NCBI GenBank assembly: GCA_964585305.1
Contig: CAZPDM010000130.1
Location: forward strand, 1 to 6,490
Source: CAZPDM01 sp964585305
GTDB taxonomy: Bacteria; Planctomycetota; Uabimicrobiia; Uabimicrobiales; JABWCH01
Direction of reading: 5' to 3'
DNA: 6,490 nt
How positions within the stretch are numbered: the first letter of the stretch is position 1; every line of letters starts with the position of its first letter. This document shows, piece after piece, positions 1 to 5,671 of this stretch. The translations under genes and the position numbers were made by a program. The notes beneath the pieces were generated by a model. It saw only the letters and a program-made list of their open reading frames with translations, was not told the origin of the DNA and made no database searches.

Positions 1-513
1 AATAGCAGGATTTTGTAATTCCACAATAGAGCGGTTAGCAGCGCAAATTATGCGTACTTTACTATTAATTTCTTTGCTGCCGCCTACTTTTCTAAAAGAA
101 CGATTATCCAGAATTCTTAGCAATTTAGCTTGTGTGGCTAAAGGAATTTCTGAAATCTCGTCTAAAAATATCGTACCATTGTTACATTCTTCAATTAATC
201 CTGTACGATCTCGTAGTGCTCCTGTAAAAGCATATTTTACATGTCCAAATAATTCGCTTTCAAATAGATGTTCAGGAATATTTGTGCAGATTAATTCTTC
301 AAATTTTTTCTTTCTGTTCGAGTTAGAAGTAACCCATTCATTATGAATAGCTTGAGCAATACATGTTTTTCCTGCTCCAGTAGGTCCTAAAATAAAGATA
401 GGATCATCTAATTCAGCCCATGCTTGTGCTTTTTGTAATGTTTCTTGCAAATCTGTATACTTTTCAATATCTTCAAAAGTAACTTCTTTTTTTATGATCT
501 TTTGGGTTAACAT
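1..513 (-). CDS. Sigma-54-dependent AAA+ transcriptional activator (bacterial enhancer-binding protein), partial
   Basis: Read on the minus strand from ATG at 513-511; 171 residues are present and the gene continues off the left edge, so the rest of the AAA+ domain and any C-terminal DNA-binding domain are not visible. It begins almost directly with the sigma-54 interaction domain: Walker A GPTGAGKT (residues 43-50), the ESELFGH stretch (85-91) followed by the sigma-54 contact loop YAFTGA (94-99), Walker B TIFLDEI (114-120), then a KLLRIL...FRKVGG block (130-145) and RIICAAN (154-160). Proteins of this family use ATP hydrolysis to open RNA polymerase-sigma-54 promoters. There is no N-terminal receiver, GAF or CARF domain, as in PspF, so control must come from the unseen C-terminus or a partner protein. 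The Walker A form and FGHVK resemble RtcR. Two oddities: the first Gly of GAFTGA is Tyr, and the sensor I Thr of the usual ATN is Ala. The divergent operon has a -24/-12 promoter, making it the likely target. The ribosome site before ATG 513 is weak (an A/G-rich stretch). Confidence 0.93.
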   Translation of the reverse strand, partial: MLTQKIIKKEVTFEDIEKYTDLQETLQKAQAWAELDDPIFILGPTGAGKTCIAQAIHNEWVTSNSNRKKKFEELICTNIPEHLFESELFGHVKYAFTGALRDRTGLIEECNNGTIFLDEISEIPLATQAKLLRILDNRSFRKVGGSKEINSKVRIICAANRSIVELQNPAI

Positions 514-584
514 AAATCTTTTCTTTCAAAAAATTTTGTATAAATAAAAAAAATAGTTTGTTTACAAATGCTAAGGAATCAAGT

Positions 585-636
585 TATAAAATTTGAGATA
601 TTTTACAATAGAAGACTATAAAATTTGAGATATTTT
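585..636. promoter_or_regulatory. Paired 20-bp direct repeats, candidate activator binding sites (UAS)
   Basis: TATAAAATTTGAGATATTTT occurs exactly twice, at 585-604 and 617-636. The repeat starts are 32 bp apart, about three helical turns, so both copies would face the same side of the DNA. Each copy contains a partial dyad (TAAAAT, seven bases, then ATTTTA or ATTTTT). Their centres lie about 180 and 148 bp upstream of the predicted sigma-54 transcription start, a normal distance for enhancer sites of sigma-54 activators. Binding by the adjacent activator is inferred. The -10-like TATAAA within each copy is an alternative explanation. Confidence 0.55.
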
Positions 637-664
637 TCATTTAATTTGTAAAATTGTATTTCAT

Positions 665-723
665 AATAAGAAAAAATAACTCTATAAATCATTACTATTT
701 ATAGAGTTATTTTTTTTCTTATT
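665..723. terminator. Long bidirectional terminator-like hairpin between divergent genes
   Basis: Positions 671-689 pair perfectly with 697-715 (19 bp) around a 7-base loop (690-696, CATTACT). After a two-base bulge (716-717) a further six pairs form between 665-670 and 718-723. The stem has an A-run at its left foot and a run of eight T at 710-717, so it can act as an intrinsic terminator in either direction. It is oddly placed: no recognised gene reads into it from either side, since both flanking genes point away. It lies between the candidate activator sites and the sigma-54 promoter. It could insulate the operon from stray transcription or end a short unannotated RNA. Confidence 0.65.
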
Positions 724-747
724 ATTTTTTTAGTTATTTTATTTAAA

Positions 748-763
748 TGGATCTGCAATTGCT
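748..763 (+). promoter_or_regulatory. Sigma-54 (-24/-12) promoter for the four-gene operon
   Basis: TGGATCTGCAATTGCT matches the sigma-54 consensus at the key positions: TGG at 748-750 and TTGCT at 759-763, with exactly ten bases between the invariant GG (749-750) and GC (761-762). The usual CAC after TGG is not conserved. Taking C762 as -12 predicts a transcript start near 774 and a leader of about 43 bases before the ATG at 817. A divergent sigma-54 activator gene right beside it strongly raises the likelihood that this is real. The -12 element overlaps the perfect 8-bp palindrome GCAATTGC (755-762). Confidence 0.75.
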
Positions 764-816
764 ATATATAAAATTAGCTTTAATAGTTTGAATTTTTACA
801 AAAAAGAAAGAAAAAT

Positions 817-2499
817 ATGGCAAATATAAAAAAAAATATAAAGAAATATGAGAATGGTGTTGTGTCTTCTCATATTTCTTTAGAAGAACCAATGCAATCC
901 CAACAATCTTCAAAAACTCCATTTTTAGAACCAACTCCATCGCAACAATCTTCAATCTCACAAGTTGATCCTTTGCTTTTTCCCAAAGAAATTCATTTAT
1001 TAAAAGAAAATTTTAACCAACGCTTGATTGGCTATCCAGAAGATATTGTTCACTTGCTTATTGTTGCCATGCTTGCGGAGCGGAATATTCTTCTATTGGG
1101 TAAGCATGGATTAGGCAAGACAACTGCGGCTCATTGGCTAGCTAAAGTCAGCGGGATGAAGCATGTGATATACGACGCAAGCAAGGATGATATTATTTCG
1201 ATATGTGGTATTCCTGTTCCTGATAAGCTATCCAAGGAAGAACTTGTATTTGCAAAGCATCCAAGAACAATCTGGAATCAAGAGCTTGTTTTTGTAGATG
1301 AAATTTCTCGTGCCAATCGAGAAAATCAAAATATGTGGCTCGAAATAATCCAGGAGCGGAAATTATTTGGACAGAAACTCGCTTGTCGTTTATTTTTAGC
1401 AACATGTAATCCAGAAAGTTACTCGTCTTCATACGATTTAGATGTTGCTTTGTTGGATCGTTTTACTGTATTAATACCTCTGCCGGATTTTCAAGATACA
1501 TCTAAAGACATCATCAAAAGAATTGTCCATGTCAATTTACAAAATTCTGAAAAAGATATGGTTCAAAAAATGGATATTGACAATTTTAAACAAACGCTTG
1601 CAAGATGTAGAGAATATCTTTTAAAAAAGCCAGTACTTGTTGCAATTGTTATGCAATGGATTGCAGAAGTTATTAAAATATTATTTGAAAATAGTAGAGC
1701 GTCTGATCCCCAATTTATTTCTCCTCGCACCTTTGGATTTCATCTGCCGAATTTAATTTTTGATTTATTAGCATACGATTATGCTTGTGATAAAGAACTT
1801 TCCCCTACTTTAATGATTAAACGTTTAGAATTGGCAGTAATATTTGCCTTAAAAAGCAAATTCGAAAAAAGTATAAACAATGCTTTACGAGTAAGTCGTA
1901 ATTTAATAGAAAGATGGCTTACCAATAGTTCTGATCTTGAAATAGAAAATATTTGTACTTGCTTGTCTATAAGCAATCTTGAACTTAAGATCGTCATATT
2001 ACACACATTAGATTTAGACAAAATATATCCAGAAGATAAACCCAAAGTGCATCTCTTAATTCGACAGATCATGCTAGATATACTTAAAACCTATAATCCC
2101 TCTCTTTATCAGGAATTTTGGCAAATTTGCAATAAATGGAAAGATTCTTTGTTTAGTACGCTACGACATGAACTAGAAGTAGAAATCCTTCGAAAAAAAC
2201 TAGAGAAACTACTTTCTGTGGCAAAACCCAAATATTATAAAAAAGAAACTATGGAGAATGATTGCTCTCTGATAAGAGAGCGAGAGGAGGATTCATTTTA
2301 TGAAAAGCTAGAAGAGGAAAATGATATAGAATATGGAGACTATGAAGGGTATAAAAAAGATGAAAATGATATATCCGAATTAATTAGATTTAGAAAGTAT
2401 CATAAATTTAATATTCACTATGGTACATCTCCTATTTCATCATCATTTTCTCTATCAACATACTTTAGTGTTTCAAATTTTACTTATGAGAATATTTAA
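817..2499 (+). CDS. MoxR-type AAA+ ATPase with N- and C-terminal extensions
   Basis: 560 residues. The AAA+ core shows Walker A GKHGLGKT (95-102), Walker B LVFVDEIS (157-164) followed by the MoxR-like pattern RA...Q...LE.IQER (165-181), sensor I LATCNP (194-199), LLDRF (212-216) and a sensor II-like SPRTF (302-306). All catalytic motifs look intact, so ATP hydrolysis is expected. MoxR ATPases are cytosolic chaperone-like motors that usually work with VWA-domain partners (RavA-ViaA, CbbQ-CbbO, NorQ-NorD); the likely partner is the VWA protein two genes downstream. Residues 1-50 are a low-complexity Q/S/P tail with a duplicated EPxxSQQSS unit. Residues after about 370 are helical without a recognised domain, ending in a charged, acidic stretch (about 476-520) and a Ser/aromatic tail. 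At 560 residues it is much longer than simple MoxR proteins (about 320-350) and near RavA size. The start is the first ATG after the sigma-54 promoter; its ribosome site is weak (AAGAAAG). First gene of the operon. Confidence 0.92.
   Translation: MANIKKNIKKYENGVVSSHISLEEPMQSQQSSKTPFLEPTPSQQSSISQVDPLLFPKEIHLLKENFNQRLIGYPEDIVHLLIVAMLAERNILLLGKHGLGKTTAAHWLAKVSGMKHVIYDASKDDIISICGIPVPDKLSKEELVFAKHPRTIWNQELVFVDEISRANRENQNMWLEIIQERKLFGQKLACRLFLATCNPESYSSSYDLDVALLDRFTVLIPLPDFQDTSKDIIKRIVHVNLQNSEKDMVQKMDIDNFKQTLARCREYLLKKPVLVAIVMQWIAEVIKILFENSRASDPQFISPRTFGFHLPNLIFDLLAYDYACDKELSPTLMIKRLELAVIFALKSKFEKSINNALRVSRNLIERWLTNSSDLEIENICTCLSISNLELKIVILHTLDLDKIYPEDKPKVHLLIRQIMLDILKTYNPSLYQEFWQICNKWKDSLFSTLRHELEVEILRKKLEKLLSVAKPKYYKKETMENDCSLIREREEDSFYEKLEEENDIEYGDYEGYKKDENDISELIRFRKYHKFNIHYGTSPISSSFSLSTYFSVSNFTYENI
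886..954 (+). repeat. Duplicated EPxxSQQSS unit in the MoxR N-terminal tail
   Basis: Residues 24-32 (EPMQSQQSS) and 38-46 (EPTPSQQSS) are two copies at a 14-residue, 42-bp period. The underlying DNA shares an exact 13-base segment, CAACAATCTTCAA, at 901-913 and 943-955. The segment lies ahead of the AAA+ core and is probably a disordered linker. Confidence 0.7.
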
Positions 2500-2514
2500 A
2501 CAAAATGATTTAAT

Positions 2515-2534
2515 CCCAGACTAATATGTCTGGG
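2515..2534 (+). other. Intergenic hairpin between operon genes 1 and 2
   Basis: CCCAGAC (2515-2521) pairs with GTCTGGG (2528-2534) around the loop TAATAT. This is a strong GC-containing stem in otherwise AT-rich DNA, 15 bases after the stop codon of the MoxR gene. No T-run follows (TTAATG), so it is not a classical terminator. It may be an RNA processing or stability element, or a weak attenuator. It overlaps the upstream in-frame ATG at 2526, which argues against that codon being the true start of the next gene. Confidence 0.6.
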
Positions 2535-2546
2535 TTAATGAATAAT

Positions 2547-2552
2547 AAAGGG
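2547..2552 (+). promoter_or_regulatory. Ribosome binding site that sets the start of gene 2
   Basis: AAAGGG lies six bases ahead of the ATG at 2559. The two upstream in-frame ATGs, at 2526 and 2538, have no comparable purine-rich site, and the first sits inside the hairpin at 2515-2534. The start at 2559 is therefore preferred. Confidence 0.7.
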
Positions 2553-2558
2553 TTTAGA

Positions 2559-3941
2559 ATGTCTAGAAGAAGTATTGAAAATATTGATGAAAATTCCACG
2601 ATAAAACAGACTAACCCAAAAGAAAGCCTTGTCCAAACTTTAAAAAAATTAATAAATGACTCCAAAACAAAAGAATGTTGGGAAGTTATAAAGAAAGCAA
2701 GTCAAGGAAATCCATTTCATCTAGCAAAAAAAATGATCATGGATGGCAATGAAGAAATTTCCAAATTGATGCGTACAATTGTTCTTAACAATTCGACAAT
2801 ACAGTCGGAATATGTCATAAATATATTGGTTTGCGGATTTATTAGTATTGAAACTGAAGAAACTTGGAGAGAACAGATAGCAGCATTAACAGCTTATTCT
2901 CCAGCAAATTTAGAGAAAGTAACCAAATTTATCATAGATAATATTTCTTTCTGGATGGATATTTCTGATCCTCAATTTTGGCCTGCATTATTCGAACTAT
3001 TGCCAGAAAATCAGGTTCAGAAAATATTACAAGAAATCGTTTCTTACATAAGTCAAAAAAAAATTTATGAAAATTATTGGTATCTCATATTAAATGAAAT
3101 GGTTTTAGAAAATAAATATAACATTCCAGATAAATATAAATATTTCTTAATAAACCAGCTGCAAAAAAAGGCATGGGCAAACTCTTCCTACTTTGTAACT
3201 GGTAGTGAAGCTTTGGATGATTTCTTATTCGAAAAAAGAAACGAATTTCAATTGCAACCAGAAATTATTAGAAGACTTATACTTTCTTCTGCTGAAAACA
3301 GCACGTATTATTCTATTCTTGAACATGCTGTTTATGACTTGCTATCCTTTCTGAATAATCCTACTTTAAATGGTTCTGATTTGTTGCCATTTAGTAATCT
3401 TATTATGAAATATAGTTCTACAAGAGCACAATATGAATTTCTTGCTAAAAGCAATATGGATAGTCTAAAAAGAATAGAATCCCTTTGTAATTTATACACT
3501 GAAACTATGAAAGAACTTAATAGTACCATGCTTACTTTTTTTTACGAAGGTTTAAGGACTGCTTTAAAACAAGGAAATTTTTTATTGCAAAATCCTAAAG
3601 AGGAAAATTATTTATCGCCTAATACAGCTAATAATAAGGAAGAAACATTTAATCATCTTTCTCAAATTTTTCTTTTTATTCATAGCAATTCTGAATCTGC
3701 TCTTAAATTTTTGATCTTTTTTGAGCCAATTCCACTTTCAGAAGTCCCTCTACTTTGGCTTGAATGCCAGCTTTATGATAAATCTAATTCCACTCCTACC
3801 TGGCTTGTAGCATCTGCTAAAAAAGGACAAGCCAAACCAGTACACAGTATTTTACAATTTCCATTTGAATGGGAATGCAATGATATTTTTGCGGTTAAGA
3901 TTCCATCTACAGCATTAACAGAACTTTCTCAGCTTATGTAA
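2559..3941 (+). CDS. Unrecognised, probably all-alpha protein of the MoxR/VWA operon
   Basis: 460 residues from the preferred start at 2559 (471 if read from ATG 2526). I do not recognise the family. The sequence is soluble in character, with no signal peptide or membrane segment. Most of it reads as successive amphipathic helices, for example residues 100-130, 150-185, 230-265 and 300-335, suggesting a helical-repeat scaffold (HEAT- or TPR-like), though no repeat consensus could be aligned by eye. Residues 340-365 are a polar linker. The end is different: an aromatic and proline-containing segment (about 385-445, with PLLWLECQL and FPFEWEC) that may form a small separate fold. No catalytic motif is visible. 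It lies between the ATPase and its presumed VWA partner, 59 bases after the former and 73 before the latter, so an adaptor or substrate-binding role in the same complex is a reasonable inference. Position and size recall the third component of MoxR-VWA ternary conflict systems, but homology is not shown. Confidence 0.85.
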   Translation: MSRRSIENIDENSTIKQTNPKESLVQTLKKLINDSKTKECWEVIKKASQGNPFHLAKKMIMDGNEEISKLMRTIVLNNSTIQSEYVINILVCGFISIETEETWREQIAALTAYSPANLEKVTKFIIDNISFWMDISDPQFWPALFELLPENQVQKILQEIVSYISQKKIYENYWYLILNEMVLENKYNIPDKYKYFLINQLQKKAWANSSYFVTGSEALDDFLFEKRNEFQLQPEIIRRLILSSAENSTYYSILEHAVYDLLSFLNNPTLNGSDLLPFSNLIMKYSSTRAQYEFLAKSNMDSLKRIESLCNLYTETMKELNSTMLTFFYEGLRTALKQGNFLLQNPKEENYLSPNTANNKEETFNHLSQIFLFIHSNSESALKFLIFFEPIPLSEVPLLWLECQLYDKSNSTPTWLVASAKKGQAKPVHSILQFPFEWECNDIFAVKIPSTALTELSQLM

Positions 3942-3945
3942 GATT

Positions 3946-3977
3946 AAACTCTCTCTCTATTTTTGAGAGAGAGTTTT
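3946..3977 (+). terminator. Intergenic hairpin between operon genes 2 and 3, possible weak terminator or attenuator
   Basis: AAACTCTCTCTC (3946-3957) pairs perfectly with GAGAGAGAGTTT (3965-3976), a 12-bp stem around the 7-base loop TATTTTT. It starts five bases after the stop codon of gene 2. Only four T residues (3974-3977) occur at the stem foot, followed by AAAATATTC, so termination would be weak at best. Because gene 3 follows on the same strand with a good ribosome site, partial termination or transcript stabilisation that sets the gene ratio is more likely than a full stop. Confidence 0.55.
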
Positions 3978-4014
3978 AAAATATTCTTGAATTCAAGTTA
4001 AAGGTAATAATTAT

Positions 4015-5574
4015 ATGAAAAAAAAACAGAAGATTTCTGGACAAAACTCTCATAATAGTCCAGAGTTAGAAAAGCTATATAGTGTTGTTAGTATATTGAA
4101 TATTTCTTCTATTACAGATAAAATTAAATTTGAGATTGATGATACAATGGATTTTCCTGCCTGTTGTACTATAGAAACAGAAGATAATACTGTGGTAGGT
4201 GCGATTATTTCCTTCACAAGCGAAGCTTGCAGATTACCAGACAAGCAAGTAGAGGTATTATTACTACACGAAATTTACCATTTTTTAGAATATAATAATT
4301 TCTGTAGATTTCAACATTTACCTTGTCATACAGCATTAAATTTAGCATTAGATATTTGCATTAACCGTATTTTAGTAGCTGCAGGATATAGTAGTGCTTT
4401 AGCAAGTATGTTTCGATCTAGAGTATGTTATGATGTTTTATTTGAAAATTTTCTCGGCAAACTTAATAAATTAAACGATGCTGGAAACAACCAGGAAAAT
4501 TCCTTTGAAGATAATAAAACTTTATATCAAGTTAATAAATATTTATTTTGGCTCGCTTCTCCATGTCTTCCTTCTTTTAAAAGATTACCTAAGAACTATT
4601 ATGAAATTTGGTCTTATTTATGGAAGCAAGAAAAAATTCCTTCTCCTGAAGAATGTTACCAACAAATTATTCCTTTGTTTGAAAATTTGGATGAATATTT
4701 TGATGATGAAGAACAGGATTTAGAAAAAAATTTAGAGCAGGAGCAGAATTTAGAAAAAAGTCTAGAAGAGAAGCAAGATTTAGAAAAAAGTCTGGAGAAG
4801 GCGCAGAATTTAGAAAAATGTAAGCAGATAAAAAAATCCCTCAAGAAAGAAAAAGCAGATAAAAAGCAGGATTGTACAGAACATAAAAGAGTGAATTGTC
4901 CAAACGAATTATGTTTTTCCAGTCCTGGAAAAAATAGCAATTTACAATTGCAAAAAATAAGCAATCCATATTCCCCTCGTAATCTACCTAAAGATTTTTG
5001 GCGTTGGATAGAACATCAAAATATTCAAAAAAAATTGGAAAAAGCATTATATAAAGTTGTTGGAGATATAATACCAAGTATTAGTAAATTACCTTATCTT
5101 CTTCGCCCAACGGTATCTAGTCTTATTAAAAAAAGCTGTGGTTGGCCACAGATTTATTACAACAACAAAACACCCCAATCTATTTTTTCATTACCAATTT
5201 ATATAGATTCGAGTAATAGTATGCAAGAGCATTCCCAATTAACACTGCTTATTCTTAAAAAAATAAAAGATTTATTACCCTCTACTCTTTGGGCATTCGA
5301 TACCAAGGTTGTTTTATTACCACGCTCCGCAGTATTAGATAATAAACTATTTAGTGGTGATGGAACAGATTTTGATTGTATATGGCTACATGCAATGGAA
5401 AAAAAATATAAAGATTTTTTAGTTATTACAGATGGAAAATCATTTGTTTCCGATGAAATACAAGAAAGAGGCAGGCAAAAAAATATATGCGGACGTGCTA
5501 TTCTTATTGGCAGAAATTTTAATGAAATACAGTGGTGGTCAGAATTTTTTGAATGGCATTCAGAAGAAGAATAA
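4015..5574 (+). CDS. Zincin-like metallopeptidase and VWA-like domain protein (DUF2201 type)
   Basis: 519 residues in three parts. The N-terminal part (about 15-215) resembles the putative metallopeptidase domain found in front of DUF2201 VWA-like domains: HEIYH at 85-89 gives the HExxH zinc site, and D113 with N117 in ALDICIN is the likely further conserved pair. A linker (about 225-305) is highly charged, with tandem LEK-rich repeats predicted to form a helix or coiled coil. The C-terminal part (about 315-519) is VWA-like with a complete MIDAS: D398, S400 and S402 of DSSNS, T451 in GDGTDFD, and D473 in ITDG. VWA domains with MIDAS bind a metal and a partner, typically the MoxR ATPase, which is encoded two genes upstream. 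Whether the zinc site is proteolytic or structural is unknown. The start is supported by AAAGGT at 4000-4005, nine bases before the ATG. There is no signal peptide; a cytosolic site is expected. Confidence 0.9.
   Translation: MKKKQKISGQNSHNSPELEKLYSVVSILNISSITDKIKFEIDDTMDFPACCTIETEDNTVVGAIISFTSEACRLPDKQVEVLLLHEIYHFLEYNNFCRFQHLPCHTALNLALDICINRILVAAGYSSALASMFRSRVCYDVLFENFLGKLNKLNDAGNNQENSFEDNKTLYQVNKYLFWLASPCLPSFKRLPKNYYEIWSYLWKQEKIPSPEECYQQIIPLFENLDEYFDDEEQDLEKNLEQEQNLEKSLEEKQDLEKSLEKAQNLEKCKQIKKSLKKEKADKKQDCTEHKRVNCPNELCFSSPGKNSNLQLQKISNPYSPRNLPKDFWRWIEHQNIQKKLEKALYKVVGDIIPSISKLPYLLRPTVSSLIKKSCGWPQIYYNNKTPQSIFSLPIYIDSSNSMQEHSQLTLLILKKIKDLLPSTLWAFDTKVVLLPRSAVLDNKLFSGDGTDFDCIWLHAMEKKYKDFLVITDGKSFVSDEIQERGRQKNICGRAILIGRNFNEIQWWSEFFEWHSEEE
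4714..4818 (+). repeat. 30-bp tandem repeat coding a 10-residue LEK-rich unit
   Basis: Three full units and one half unit at a 10-residue period: units start at Q234, Q244, Q254 and Q264 and share the pattern Q(D/N)LEK(N/S)LExx. The DNA copies are similar but not identical. The repeat forms the charged linker between the metallopeptidase-like and VWA-like domains, so changes in copy number would alter the spacing between domains without breaking the frame. Confidence 0.85.
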
Positions 5575-5671
5575 CTAACTTTGAATAATTATTTAGCTAG
5601 TCTATCTAAAATATTTGCAAGAAGTATTAGTATTTTATTACCCAAATACTTAAAAATTTTAGGAAAAACGT

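Larger units (their letters stand above)
514..816. other. Divergent regulatory intergenic region
   Basis: This 303-bp, very AT-rich gap separates the start codons of the leftward activator gene and the rightward operon. No convincing gene lies in it. It holds two exact 20-bp direct repeats (585-604 and 617-636), a long hairpin with A- and T-tracts (665-723), and a -24/-12 sigma-54 promoter (748-763). A sigma-70-like pair, TTTACA at 561-566 and TATAAA at 585-590 with an 18-bp spacer, faces right, but such matches are expected by chance in DNA this AT-rich. No clear promoter for the leftward gene was identified. Confidence 0.8.

Noticed and set aside
50..346. Plus-strand open frame of 98 codons opposite the activator gene
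   Set aside because: It is antisense to a strongly conserved AAA+ domain on the minus strand and has no domain or ribosome site of its own.
568..621. Seventeen-codon plus-strand open frame in the divergent gap
   Set aside because: It runs through the 20-bp direct repeats and has no ribosome site, so chance is the better explanation.
561..654. Several sigma-70-like -35/-10 pairs on the plus strand
   Set aside because: Many near-matches appear in this very AT-rich stretch, including overlapping ones; none can be preferred, so none is listed as a promoter feature.
743..961. Minus-strand open frame of 72 codons across the start of the MoxR gene
   Set aside because: It covers the sigma-54 promoter and the MoxR start, and its sequence looks like a low-complexity shadow.
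2526..2558. Upstream start for gene 2 at ATG 2526 or 2538
   Set aside because: ATG 2526 lies inside a hairpin and neither codon has a ribosome site, whereas ATG 2559 follows AAAGGG at good spacing.
4656..4964. Minus-strand open frame of 102 codons rich in Ser, Cys, Phe and Lys
   Set aside because: It is the antisense reading of the LEK repeat linker in the VWA gene; its apparent repeats come from that linker.
5622..5651. Inverted repeat AAGTATT / AATACTT between genes 3 and 4
   Set aside because: It has only seven A/T-rich pairs, a 16-base loop and no T-run, so it is too weak to call a terminator.
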